From: Betaproteobacteria bacterium
GTDB lineage: Bacteria; Pseudomonadota; Gammaproteobacteria; Burkholderiales; SG8-41
Assembly (NCBI GenBank): GCA_016202605.1
Contig: JACQOJ010000010.1
Coordinates: 1-32,621, forward strand
Direction: 5' to 3'
Length of the DNA stretch: 32,621 nt
The position numbers and the translations under genes are program-made. The notes beneath the pieces are model-generated. The model worked only from the letters and a program-made list of their open reading frames with translations. It ran no database searches and was not told the origin of the DNA. Of the stretch, positions 1 to 8,266 are shown one piece after another. The first letter of the stretch is position 1. Each line of letters starts with the position of its first letter.

Positions 1-438
1 GATCGGCATGCGCCCGAAGAACTTGCGCTTGCCGTCGACGAGTCCCGACTGCCGCCCGTAATTCAGCACGAAGCGCACGCCCTTCGAGCGCAGCCACGCC
101 ATGGTTTCGAGACTGCCGTTCACCAGCAATTCCGAAAGATCGGGATCGGTCCGGTAGCTCGTGAGGCGATAGAGATCGTCGAGGAATTCCTCGCGGGTAT
201 TGGTCCCGAAGTCGCTGCTGGCGACTTCCTCGTCCGTCACGTCGGTGACGCGCCTGAGATCGTCCACCGAACCGTAGGCGAAGCGCATTACGCCTCCGGC
301 GAAGCGGCTGTTGCCGCCGGACTCGTCTTCGGATGCCGCTTCCAGCATAAGGACGTCGGCGCCCTGCTCGCGTGCCGAAAGCGCGGCGCACAGTGCCGCA
401 TTGCCTTTGCCGACTACGATGACATCGTATTCCTGCAT
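1..438 (-). CDS. tcuA: TcuA-like FAD-dependent (tricarballylate) dehydrogenase, partial
   Basis: The N-terminal 146 residues are visible; the rest lies beyond base 1. The protein opens with a flavin-binding beta-alpha-beta segment (IVVGKGNAALCAALSA, about residues 7-22), then GGNSRFAGG near residue 40 and YRTDPDLSELL near residue 95. All three are typical of the flavoprotein that oxidises tricarballylate to cis-aconitate in the tcu pathway, a branch of the fumarate-reductase/KstD flavoprotein superfamily. ATG is at 436-438 with a weak purine-rich leader (GAAGAAAG). It lies 177 bases downstream of a Bug solute-binding gene on the same strand, so the two may be co-transcribed for tricarboxylate use. 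The substrate is inferred from similarity; the FAD-oxidoreductase call is firm. Confidence 0.8.
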   Translation of the reverse strand, partial: MQEYDVIVVGKGNAALCAALSAREQGADVLMLEAASEDESGGNSRFAGGVMRFAYGSVDDLRRVTDVTDEEVASSDFGTNTREEFLDDLYRLTSYRTDPDLSELLVNGSLETMAWLRSKGVRFVLNYGRQSGLVDGKRKFFGRMPI

Positions 439-615
439 CTTTCTTCGTTCCTTCAGTGAATGGTTCGGGTCGGGGACGACGAAGCCGGTCCGCCGGGGAT
501 GTGAAAACGGGCGCTCGACGGCAGGCGAGAGACCGTATTGTATCGCATCGACGCCACGGGAGCCGCATCGCCGGGGGACTATCATCCACGATGCGGACGA
601 GCGTGACGGAACCCG

Positions 616-1599
616 TCAGAGCGTGTTCTTGATGCCGGCGGACTCGACGATGCGCGCGTATTTCGCCATCTCGCGGCTGAGAAAATCACCAAACTGAACG
701 GGTGTGCTGGCGACCACGGTCATTCCGTCCTGCGCCAGCCGGTTCTTCAATTCCGGCAGTTGCAGTATGCGCGTCACCTCCGCGTTCAACTTGGCGATCG
801 CCTCGCGTGGCGTCGCCGCGGGTACCAGCAGCCCGTACCAGTTGGTCATGTCGAACCCGGGCAGCCCGCTTTCAGCGATCGAGGGAATGTCCTGCGCGAT
901 CGGGCTGCGCCCGGGCGTCGTCACGCCGAGGGCGCGCAACCTGCCGGACTTGATGAGCGAGAGGCTCTGCAGGATGTTCATGAAGTAGACCGGCACGCGG
1001 CCCGCAAGCACGTCCGTGACCGCGGCCCCGGCGCCCTTGTACGGAATGTGGACCATGCTGATCCTGCTCATGGAATTGAACAGTTCCGCGCTCAGGTGCG
1101 GCAGCGTGCCCGCGCCCGACGAGCCGAAATTGATATCGCCGGGACGCTTGCGCGCGAGCGCGATCAGTTCCTTGACGGTCCTCGCCGGAAGCGAGGGATG
1201 GACCACCAGCACCAGCGGTCCCGATGCGAGTCTCGAAACCGGGGCCAGATCGCGCGTCTGGTCGAAGGGCAGACGCTTGTACAGGCTGGGGTACGCGGCA
1301 TAGCCGGCCGGCACGATCAACATGGTATGGCCGTCGGGAGCGGCCTTCGCGGCGAATGCGGCGCCAACGGTGCCGCCGGCGCCGGGGCGATTCTCCACCA
1401 CCGCGGGTTGATTCCATGCCTCGTTGAGCTTCTGGCCCAGGAGGCGCGCCAGAATGTCGGTGCCGCCGCCGGGCGTGAACGGAACGACGATGCGCAGCGG
1501 TCCGGCAGGATAGTTCTGTGCGATCGACATTCCCGGCACAGCAGACGCAAGCACCATTATCAAACGTGCAAGAATTCGCGTGCCCGCCGCGCGCGTCAT
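616..1599 (-). CDS. Bug/TctC-family tripartite tricarboxylate transporter solute-binding protein
   Basis: This is a periplasmic substrate-capture protein of the TTT (TctC/Bug) family, about 327 residues, the usual length. An N-terminal signal peptide ends near SIAQ (residue 28). Family landmarks follow in order: VVPFTPGGGTDILAR, VVENRPGAGG, APDGHT, NFGSSGAG, HIPYKGAG, GRLRALGVT, and a C-terminal amphipathic region. The frame stays open upstream to 1731, but the ATG at 1597-1599 places the signal peptide correctly; no strong ribosome-binding site precedes it. It lies upstream of the TcuA-like gene on the same strand. No TctA/TctB permease is nearby, so it is an orphan receptor, and its ligand (a carboxylate or similar) cannot be read from the sequence. 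Confidence 0.9.
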   Translation of the reverse strand: MTRAAGTRILARLIMVLASAVPGMSIAQNYPAGPLRIVVPFTPGGGTDILARLLGQKLNEAWNQPAVVENRPGAGGTVGAAFAAKAAPDGHTMLIVPAGYAAYPSLYKRLPFDQTRDLAPVSRLASGPLVLVVHPSLPARTVKELIALARKRPGDINFGSSGAGTLPHLSAELFNSMSRISMVHIPYKGAGAAVTDVLAGRVPVYFMNILQSLSLIKSGRLRALGVTTPGRSPIAQDIPSIAESGLPGFDMTNWYGLLVPAATPREAIAKLNAEVTRILQLPELKNRLAQDGMTVVASTPVQFGDFLSREMAKYARIVESAGIKNTL

Positions 1600-1925
1600 G
1601 CATCGCTGCGGGCAATACGAAGAAACAGTTGCGCTGAATATCGATTGGCTCATGCGTTGGAAATTTCGCGTGTTGCGGCATGGTGTCCGCGAGAACGAGC
1701 TCGAACCCGGCTCGCTTGCTCTGCCCTGCAATGTAGGGCGCGCCTTCCGGGCCTGTCAAGGTGTGACGCAATATGGACTCGGCGCCGTCCGCCGATTGCT
1801 GTTGGCCGCCGCCTGCTCCACGATGCGATCCCACATCCGTATGACAGGGAGAAAAATCATGAACGGGTCAAGTTGTCATGCCCGCGGTGTTCTTCTGTCA
1901 TGCCCGTGCAGACGGGCATCCAAAT
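1600..1925. other. Gene-poor stretch upstream of the Bug gene
   Basis: No gene was recognised here. The frame of the minus-strand Bug gene stays open to 1731, but the extra residues do not look like a signal peptide. Near 1847-1862 there is an AGGGAGAAAAATCATG string, a plausible ribosome-binding site and start codon on the plus strand. What follows is not recognisable protein and runs into a repeat and then the broken Bug fragment. It may be the leftover 5' end of that disrupted gene. Confidence 0.5.
1897..1918. repeat. Short palindromic dispersed-type repeat
   Basis: TGCCCGT (1901-1907) and ACGGGCA (1912-1918) form a perfect 7-bp inverted repeat around GCAG. A partial direct copy of its left edge (TGTCATGCCCG) lies about 22 bases upstream. 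Translated on either strand it gives the 'HARADGHP / PVCTGMT' style peptides typical of dispersed intergenic palindromes in proteobacteria. It abuts the broken end of the Bug fragment. Confidence 0.5.
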
Positions 1926-2147
1926 TGGTACGGCATTCTGGCGCCCGCCAGGACGTCGCGCGAGGTGATCGCCAGACTCAACGAGGGAATCGTGAAAAGC
2001 CTCGGAGACAAAGAACTGCGCGAAAAGCTCATCGCGCGCGGCGCCGAACCGCTCACCAGCAGTCCGGATCAGTTCACCGCGTTCCTGCGCGAGGACATGC
2101 AGCGCTGGGCCAAGATCGCCCGCGCCGCAAATTTGAAGATCGAGTAG
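1926..2147 (+). pseudogene. 3' remnant of a Bug/TctC-family gene
   Basis: About 73 residues match only the C-terminal end of a Bug protein. They begin at WYGILAPARTSREVIARLN, equivalent to the NWYGLLVPAATPREAIAKLN region of the neighbouring intact gene. They continue through LTSSPDQFTAFLREDMQRWA to a normal stop. The N-terminal three quarters, including signal peptide and ligand-binding loops, are absent. The frame extends upstream to an ATG at 1878, but those residues come from a palindromic repeat. It is a decayed paralogue, not a functional gene. Confidence 0.8.
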
Positions 2148-2459
2148 CACGCCGTAGGGCGGAAGAGGGGCCCCGCTTGCGGGGATCTGACCCCGAAGGC
2201 GTGCAGGCGGCCGACGCGATTTCGTTTGGTGTTCTCGGGGTGGTTCAGAGGCCGCGGCGCCGAAGCGCGGAGCAGGGGCCGCGGCAATCTTGTAGGGACC
2301 GCCATCTCGTTTCGCGCTTCGCCCGGTTCGCGCCTCAAACTATCGCGTCCGCGGGTGGTCAACTATTAGCTGCAACGGCATAATTAAGGCGCGGTCGCCC
2401 CTATAACAAGATTTCAATGAAAAGATAACCGAACCGAAAAGAGCTTGCAGTGAACGCCA
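2148..2459. other. Non-coding stretch before the restriction operon
   Basis: No gene is seen. The left half is GC-rich, with a CCCCGC-TT-GCGGGG hairpin (2171-2184) and other short palindromic pieces that look like repeat debris. From about 2360 the sequence becomes AT-rich and probably holds the hsdR promoter. A TATAAC hexamer at 2402-2407 is a possible -10 box, but no convincing -35 box is spaced correctly. Confidence 0.4.
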
Positions 2460-4565
2460 ATGGCGAATAATCCCACGGTTACTGGCAAAAATGAGGCATT
2501 CTCGCGCGCGGTTATCGACGCACTGCTCAAGGATGTCGGCTGGGACGTAACCGACGGCAGGAGCGTTCGCTTCGAGTATCCGCTGCCGGACGGCACACGC
2601 GCTGATTACGTGCTCTGCGACCGGCACGGCCGCTCGATGGCGGTGATCGAAGCGAAACGCGCCTCGATCAACCCGGCCGACGCAGCCAAACAGGGCCACG
2701 CCTACGCCGAACAGCTCAAGGTTCCCTACGTTTTCCTCTCCAACGGCCGCGAGATCCGTTTCTGGGACTACGCGCGTGAAGCGCACCCGCGCGAGGTAAA
2801 GACCTTCTTCTCGCAGCTCGACTTGGAGCGGCGCTTCGCCACCAACGCGCTGAAGCGCGACCCGCTCTCGGTTGCCATCGACAACCGCATCGTCGAGCGC
2901 GACTATCAGGTCGAGTGCATCGACACGCTCTGTCGCGAGATCAAGCTCGGCCGCAGGAAGCTCTTGGTGGAAATGGCGACCGGCAGCGGCAAAACGCGCA
3001 TGGCCGCCGCGCTCATCAAGCGGATGTTCGAGGCGAACCTGGTCACGCGCGTGCTGTTTCTCGTGGATCGGATTCCCCTCGCGCTGCAAACCGAGGATGC
3101 GTTCAACGAGCACTTGCGCGAGTACCCCTGCTACGTGCTGCGGGCAGGCAGGCGATTTCAGGACGAGAAGCGCGTCACGATTACCACCTTGCAAAGCATG
3201 GTGAATATCTATCGCGATTACTCCGCCGGCTACTTCGATCTCGTGATCTCGGACGAGTGCCACCGCTCGATCTACGGCAAGTGGAGCGGCGTGCTCAAGC
3301 ATTTCGACGGCATCCAGCTCGGCCTCACTGCCACGCCGTGTGTGGCAGACATCGACATTGGCGACGACGAGGATAACGCCTTCGTGCGCGATACGCTGCG
3401 TTTTTTCGAAGTGAAGAAGCCCACCTTCACCTACAAGCTGCGCGACGCGATTCGCGACGGCTGGCTCGTGCCCTACCAGATCTACAAGGCGAAGACGGTG
3501 AAGACGGCGGCGGATGAAGGATTCGAAGTCAAGCGCGCCGAACTCGACTGGTCGGCAATGGACGCGGAAACCAAGGCCGAATTCGAGCGCCTGTTCGCAG
3601 GCCGTGACACGATCAAAGTGGATCCGGCATCGCTTGAGCGCCGCTTCACCATCCCCGAGCGCAACCGCGCCATCGTGCGCGAGTTCCGGGACGTGCTGGA
3701 AAAGGGATACGCGGACAGGAGCGGGCGACTGCGACAGCCGCTTTTCGGCAAGACCATCGTCTTTGCCGTCACCAAGCGCCACGCGGAAACGCTCGCCCGC
3801 ATGTTCGACGAAGCTTTCGCCGACAGGAAACCCGCCCCCGAGGTCCGCTATGCCGATTACGTGGTCTCGGGCATCAGCCCGGACGAGGACACGCCGGACG
3901 GCATGACGCGCATCCGCCGCTTCAAGCGCGAGGCCATGCCGCAGATCATGGTGTCCGTGAACATGCTCGATACCGGATTCGACATGCCGGAAGTGATGAA
4001 CCTCGTCTTCGCGCGCTACACGCGCTCGGCGATCCTCTACCAGCAGATGCGCGGCCGCGGCTCGCGCAAGGCGAAAGGGAAACCCGTCTATACCATGTTC
4101 GACTTCGTCGGCGTCACGGACTTGCACGGCGACGACGATGAGTTCGGCGAGGGCGGCAGAGTCATCGAGCAGCCACCCAGCCGTCCACCGCAGCCGCGCC
4201 GTCCGCTCACGCTCGATGTGGACGACCACATCGATCCGACCACGCGCGCGTGGGTGACGGTGGACGAGGATGGGCGGTTGATGTTCGCGTCACTCGATGA
4301 AGCACGCGCCAACGGGCTCGGTGCGAAGTTCGAAGCCTGGCTCCTCGAGCACGAGGATCTCACACCGGAACAGGAACGGCTCCTGCGTCTCGTGGGCGAG
4401 CAGATCCGCGCCAACGCCGGTCAGCTCAATGGCTTTGGCGAGGAGCGTTTCGTGACGCCACCGTTTTCGCTCATGGGCGGGGTGATGCAGGCGCGGCGGG
4501 TATTCGGGGGTCCAGAGCGGCTTCAGGCGGTGATCGAAAGTCTTAACCGCACCGTGTTCGAATAG
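2460..4565 (+). CDS. hsdR: Type I restriction enzyme, R (endonuclease/translocase) subunit
   Basis: HsdR is the ATP-driven DNA translocase and nuclease of a type I restriction complex (R2M2S). The 701 residues are short for the family but fit the compact EcoEI-like group. An N-terminal PD-(D/E)xK nuclease is visible: Asp49 in RADYVLCD, and Glu64-Ala-Lys66 in AVIEAKR. A superfamily 2 helicase follows: Walker A MATGSGKT (172-179), DECH box (265-268), TATP (290-293) and motif VI QMRGRGSR (529-536). The C-terminal part, rich in acidic and Pro residues near 555-600, should contact HsdM. ATG at 2460 has only a weak leader. hsdM begins 9 bases after the stop, so the genes form one operon. All catalytic motifs are present. 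Confidence 0.96.
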   Translation: MANNPTVTGKNEAFSRAVIDALLKDVGWDVTDGRSVRFEYPLPDGTRADYVLCDRHGRSMAVIEAKRASINPADAAKQGHAYAEQLKVPYVFLSNGREIRFWDYAREAHPREVKTFFSQLDLERRFATNALKRDPLSVAIDNRIVERDYQVECIDTLCREIKLGRRKLLVEMATGSGKTRMAAALIKRMFEANLVTRVLFLVDRIPLALQTEDAFNEHLREYPCYVLRAGRRFQDEKRVTITTLQSMVNIYRDYSAGYFDLVISDECHRSIYGKWSGVLKHFDGIQLGLTATPCVADIDIGDDEDNAFVRDTLRFFEVKKPTFTYKLRDAIRDGWLVPYQIYKAKTVKTAADEGFEVKRAELDWSAMDAETKAEFERLFAGRDTIKVDPASLERRFTIPERNRAIVREFRDVLEKGYADRSGRLRQPLFGKTIVFAVTKRHAETLARMFDEAFADRKPAPEVRYADYVVSGISPDEDTPDGMTRIRRFKREAMPQIMVSVNMLDTGFDMPEVMNLVFARYTRSAILYQQMRGRGSRKAKGKPVYTMFDFVGVTDLHGDDDEFGEGGRVIEQPPSRPPQPRRPLTLDVDDHIDPTTRAWVTVDEDGRLMFASLDEARANGLGAKFEAWLLEHEDLTPEQERLLRLVGEQIRANAGQLNGFGEERFVTPPFSLMGGVMQARRVFGGPERLQAVIESLNRTVFE

Positions 4566-4574
4566 GATAGAAAC

Positions 4575-6194
4575 ATGCCGATGACCCCTGAAATGCGCCG
4601 GGCGGTCGAGAGCATCCGCGATTACCTCTATGGCGGCGGCTATCCCGATCCGATGTCAAACGCAGAGCAGCTCGCGTTCCTGTTCTTCTTCTATCTCGTC
4701 GAGGGGTTGGACGCCGACAACCAGCTTGCTGCCAAGGCGACGAAGCAGAAATACGCAAGTTTTTTCGAAGGCGCGTGGGAACTGAAAAACCCGCTTAACG
4801 CACCGTCGAAGAACGTTGCGAAGATTCCGCGCTCGCAGATGCGCTGGTCAGTCTGGGCGAAGGGGCTCTCGGGGGAGGCGCTGGTGCGTTTCGTGCGCGA
4901 CGAGGTATTCCCGTTCTACGCCGACGTCGCGGCGCGCTCGTCGGTCAACTTCATGGACGGGGCGCGGCTGGCGATCGACGAGCCGACAGTGCTCACGCAA
5001 GTGGTGAATCTGGTGGACAGCCTGCGGCTCGATCAAGCCGACGCCGACACCAAGGGCGACCTCTTCGAGCATGTGCTGAAGCAGATCAAGCAGGCGGGCG
5101 AACTGGGACAGTTCCGGACGCCGCGTCACATCATTCGCGCCATCGTCGAGCTGGTGGACCCGAAGATCGGCGAAACGGTGTACGACCCGGCGGCGGGCAC
5201 GGCGGGATTTCTCGTTGCGGCATACAACCACATCCGGCTTGCGAATTCCTCGCCGCACGGCATCAACGAAGTGGAGGCGGACGGCAAACGCATCCGCCGC
5301 GGTCTCGGCGACAAGCTCTCGACCACTCAGGCGAAGGTGCTCGGCAACCAGACCTTCTACGGCAACGACGTGGATCCGAAGATGGTGCGGCTTGCCACCA
5401 TGAACCTGACGCTGCGGGGGCTGCCGAACGTGCGCATCCTCCGCCGCAACGTTCTCACCGAAGCGCTCGACGCGGAGCGGCGCGAGAGCCTTGGATTACC
5501 GGAGAACTTCCATGTGATTCTCGCCAATCCGCCGTTCTCCGGGCGCCTCGACAAGGACCGCATCCTCGACGACGTGAAGATCGGCACCACCACGCAGACC
5601 GAAATCCTGTTCCTCAAGTACATGCTCGACAGCCTCAGGCCGGGCGGCCGCTGCGGCGTCATCGTCCCGGAGGGCGTACTCTTCGGCTCGACCGGTGCGC
5701 ACAAGGAATTGCGCCGGATGCTGGTCGAGAACAACACCGTGCTGGCGGTGCTTTCGCTGCCGGGTGGTGTGTTCCAACCTTACTCCGGCGTCAAGACCTC
5801 GGTGCTTATTTTCGCGAAAGGCGGCAAGACCGAGCGCGTGTTGTTCCTCCATGCCGACAACGACGGCTACAAGCTCGACGCGCAACACGACACGCCCATC
5901 GAGGACGATGACCTTCCAGCGCTGGTTGATGCGTTCCGTGCACGAGACAAATGCTGGAGGCAGTGGCAAAAGCGTGACCGGAAAGCCGAGTGGGTGAACA
6001 AGTGGTGGTTCGCCACCGCCGAAGAAATGCGTGCCAACGACTTCAACCTCTCCGCTGGCCGCTATCGGCCGATGAGTCAGACACAGGTGGAGCACCGCTC
6101 GCCTAAAGAGATTCTCGACGAGCTGGCAGCGATTGAGACGGAGATAAAAGAAGAACTCGATGCGCTCGGTGAAGCGCTAACAACAAGCACCTGA
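4575..6194 (+). CDS. hsdM: Type I restriction-modification DNA methyltransferase (adenine-N6), M subunit
   Basis: HsdM transfers methyl groups from S-adenosylmethionine to adenine N6, protecting host DNA and forming the core of the restriction complex. The 539 residues show the N-terminal helical HsdM domain (about 1-150) and then the N6-Mtase fold. The QFRTPRHI entry segment is at 179-186, the AdoMet motif I DPAAGTAGF at 204-212, and the catalytic NPPF at 318-321. The downstream VPEGVLFG and LPGGVFQPYSGVKT segments are also family hallmarks. An AGGAT sequence lies just upstream of the ATG. It sits between hsdR (9-base gap) and hsdS (2-base gap), consistent with translational coupling. Nothing suggests inactivation. 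Confidence 0.97.
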   Translation: MPMTPEMRRAVESIRDYLYGGGYPDPMSNAEQLAFLFFFYLVEGLDADNQLAAKATKQKYASFFEGAWELKNPLNAPSKNVAKIPRSQMRWSVWAKGLSGEALVRFVRDEVFPFYADVAARSSVNFMDGARLAIDEPTVLTQVVNLVDSLRLDQADADTKGDLFEHVLKQIKQAGELGQFRTPRHIIRAIVELVDPKIGETVYDPAAGTAGFLVAAYNHIRLANSSPHGINEVEADGKRIRRGLGDKLSTTQAKVLGNQTFYGNDVDPKMVRLATMNLTLRGLPNVRILRRNVLTEALDAERRESLGLPENFHVILANPPFSGRLDKDRILDDVKIGTTTQTEILFLKYMLDSLRPGGRCGVIVPEGVLFGSTGAHKELRRMLVENNTVLAVLSLPGGVFQPYSGVKTSVLIFAKGGKTERVLFLHADNDGYKLDAQHDTPIEDDDLPALVDAFRARDKCWRQWQKRDRKAEWVNKWWFATAEEMRANDFNLSAGRYRPMSQTQVEHRSPKEILDELAAIETEIKEELDALGEALTTST

Positions 6195-6196
6195 AT

Positions 6197-7399
6197 ATGC
6201 CGCCCGTCACACGTCCGCTCGGCGACTTCGCGACCGTTATACGTGGGGTATCTTTCGGCAAGACCAAGGTTTCTGATACCTCAGCGGATAGCGATGTTGC
6301 CGTCTTGCGCGCGGGGAATATTGGTGACGAACTCGACACTAACCACGAGCTTGTCTACGTCCCGCGCCGCCTGGTCAAAGAAGAGCAGATGCTTCGCCCA
6401 GGAGACATCGCAATCTGCATGTCTTCCGGGAGTCAGTCGGTAGTCGGAAAAACCGCACAACTGGCAAAATCTTGGCATGGGTCTGTCGGCGCCTTCTGCG
6501 CCATCGTCCGACCGAACATCGATGTATGTGTTCCGGAGTTTCTGGCGTATTACCTTCGTTCACCTGATTTCCGTCGGTGGACGAAGGTCGCTGATGGAGC
6601 GAATATCAAAAATCTCAGGAAATCCGAACTCGAGTTACAGCCCATTCCAGCACCACCGGTCGCCGAGCAGCGCCGCATCGCAGACATTCTCGCGCGCGCC
6701 GAGGGCATCGTGCGACTGCGGCGGCAGGCCGCAATGCTGGGCAGCGAATTGATCCCTTCCCTCTTCGCTGACATGATCGGTGACCCGGCCTCCAATTCAC
6801 GCGGCTGGCCAATGGTCGAACTCGGGGCCGTTATTTCCGACGGACCACAGAATGGCTTGTATAAACCGGTTTCCGCTTACGGAAACGGAACCCCGATCCT
6901 CCGAATTGATGCCTTCTACGATGGAGAGGTTTGCGATCTTGCTTCGCTCCGGCGGCTCCAAGTCACCGAGGATGAGCGCCGCAAGTTTGGCCTCCGCGAA
7001 GACGACATCGTGATCAATCGCGTGAACAGTCCGGAGTATCTTGGTAAGAGCGCACTTATCCCTCCATTGTCTGAGGAGATCGTCTTCGAATCCAACATGA
7101 TGCGCTTTTCGGCTGACTGCACGCGGATTGAGCCGCGTTTCTTGATTCAGTACCTTCAAACCGGGTTCGTCAAACGAACAATGCTCTCCAAGGCGAAGCA
7201 TGCCATCAACCAGTCGAGCATTAATCAAGGGGACGTGCAATCGATCCCGCTTATGCTTCCACCGCTGGCCGAACAGGAACGCTTTGTCAGGCAATGCCAG
7301 ACCATCCAGTCCATCATCGGACAAGCACGCCTAGCGCTCGTCAAGGCCGATGAGCTTTTCCAATCACTACTCTACTGCGCCTTCCGCGGCGAACTCTAA
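6197..7399 (+). CDS. hsdS: Type I restriction-modification specificity subunit
   Basis: HsdS recognises the bipartite target site for methylation and restriction. The 400 residues show the classic duplicated layout: a target-recognition domain (about 1-155) and a conserved helix starting at PAPPVAEQRRIADIL (151-165). A second recognition domain (about 205-360) follows, then a second helix introduced by LPPLAEQERF. The recognition domains are less GC-biased than hsdR and hsdM, as expected for regions exchanged by recombination. The start is 2 bases after the hsdM stop. Both halves look complete, so the system should recognise a split sequence that cannot be predicted here. Confidence 0.95.
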   Translation: MPPVTRPLGDFATVIRGVSFGKTKVSDTSADSDVAVLRAGNIGDELDTNHELVYVPRRLVKEEQMLRPGDIAICMSSGSQSVVGKTAQLAKSWHGSVGAFCAIVRPNIDVCVPEFLAYYLRSPDFRRWTKVADGANIKNLRKSELELQPIPAPPVAEQRRIADILARAEGIVRLRRQAAMLGSELIPSLFADMIGDPASNSRGWPMVELGAVISDGPQNGLYKPVSAYGNGTPILRIDAFYDGEVCDLASLRRLQVTEDERRKFGLREDDIVINRVNSPEYLGKSALIPPLSEEIVFESNMMRFSADCTRIEPRFLIQYLQTGFVKRTMLSKAKHAINQSSINQGDVQSIPLMLPPLAEQERFVRQCQTIQSIIGQARLALVKADELFQSLLYCAFRGEL

Positions 7400-7442
7400 G
7401 CCTAGCGATCTCACCTTCCAAAAGTGCGTTTGCGAGGAACCT

Positions 7443-7471
7443 TTGCTCGCCAGCACGGTCTGTGCTAAAGT
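7443..7471 (+). promoter_or_regulatory. Putative promoter of the GIY-YIG-like/higBA unit
   Basis: A -35-like TTGCTC (7443-7448) is spaced 17 bp from TAAAGT (7466-7471), which carries an extended TG element (TGC). It lies just upstream of a perfect palindrome and the next coding unit. Confidence 0.5.
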
Positions 7472-7481
7472 GACATACACG

Positions 7482-7500
7482 ATTAACCCTAAGGGTTAAT
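7482..7500. promoter_or_regulatory. Perfect 19-bp palindrome, probable autorepressor operator
   Basis: ATTAACCCTAAGGGTTAAT is a perfect 9-bp inverted repeat around a central A. It sits 10 bp after the -10 box and 30 bp before the ATG at 7531, where a bound repressor would block transcription initiation. HigA-type antitoxins usually bind such dyads at their own promoter; the HigA-ImmA protein encoded downstream is the natural candidate (inference). Confidence 0.6.
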
Positions 7501-7530
7501 AGATATATGGAACGGAGGACGGAACCCCAT

Positions 7531-7862
7531 ATGGCGAAGATTGCGGATGCAACGTTCAACGGCAAGTCCGGGTCCTATAGTTTTGAGGCGTATCTGCTTG
7601 ATACGGTCTTCAACTCGGTAGCGCGGTCTACATTTTTACGAAGCGTACCGTTGACGGTTCTGGAAAGGGTTCGCACGATTTTCTTTACATCGGCGAGACG
7701 GAATCGCTCGCGGATCGTATTCCGAATCATGAGAAGTGGCCCTGCGTGCGCCGGCAGGGCGCAAACTGCATCTGTGTGCATCGCGATGACGATCAAAGGT
7801 CCCGGTTGAACAAGGAAACCGATCTTCGCGCTGCACACAATACCGCCTGTAACGATCAATAA
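7531..7862 (+). pseudogene. GIY-YIG-nuclease-like protein, disrupted by a one-base frameshift
   Basis: The frame starts at ATG 7531 (MAKIADATFNGKSG) and is coherent for 31 codons to 7623. It then makes sense only in the next frame from 7626 to the TAA at 7862. The rejoined protein of about 110 residues reads VYIFTKR, HDFLYIGETESLADR, GANCICVHRDDD, KETDLRAAHN. That resembles a GIY-YIG fold: a VYI strand, a YIG strand, the Arg in LADR, a Glu in KETD and a late Asn. A single missing G in GCGCGG (about 7621-7626) explains the break. It lies between the palindromic operator and higB. It may be a decayed nuclease or toxin-like gene, or a sequencing error; its function is not known to me. Confidence 0.7.
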
Positions 7863-7930
7863 ATGGGTTGTGCCACCGAGCAACGCCCTTGAGACGGCCA
7901 CCACACTTGGCCAAGCGTGCGATGTAGGCG

Positions 7931-8266
7931 ATGCAGGTCGAGTTCCCCGACTCCCGCACGCAGGCCTTGTTCAACTCTGGCCGAGAGCTGACACGGGTCT
8001 TTGGTTCCAAGAACGCGCGTCTAATTCGCCGTCGCGTCGACGACTTAAGAGCAGTGCCATCTCTCGAAAACGCACGAGGGCTTCCGGGGCACCTCGAAGA
8101 ACTGAGGGGAAAGCGCAAGGGGGAATTTTCGATGCGGCTCACAGGTGGCCACCGTCTGATTTTCAAGCCCTCGGGGAATCCCTTGCCGATCAAGCAAGAC
8201 GGAGGTATTGACTGGGCACAGATTCGTGCCATCACCATACTATCTGCGGAGAACTATCATGACTGA
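7931..8266 (+). CDS. higB: HigB-family (RelE/ParE superfamily) toxin
   Basis: This is a 111-residue toxin of the plasmid-maintenance killer group, expected to cleave mRNA on the ribosome. Visible signatures are LIRRRVDDLRAVPSLENARGLP, the GHLEELRGKRKGEFSMRL strand region, HRLIFKP, and the terminal ENYHD that normally ends this family. The ATG at 7931 has only a weak GTAGG leader. The stop overlaps the start of the antitoxin gene by 8 bases (ATGACTGA), the toxin-first order and coupling usual for higBA. Length and C-terminus are normal, so it appears intact. Confidence 0.9.
   Translation: MQVEFPDSRTQALFNSGRELTRVFGSKNARLIRRRVDDLRAVPSLENARGLPGHLEELRGKRKGEFSMRLTGGHRLIFKPSGNPLPIKQDGGIDWAQIRAITILSAENYHD

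Noticed and set aside
2171-2184. CCCCGC-TT-GCGGGG hairpin as a terminator
   Set aside because: No T run follows on either strand and the loop is only two bases. It fits repeat debris better.
7863-7930. Separate promoter for higB (TTGAGA near 7888)
   Set aside because: No acceptable -10 box at a proper distance; the promoter at 7443-7471 can serve the whole unit.
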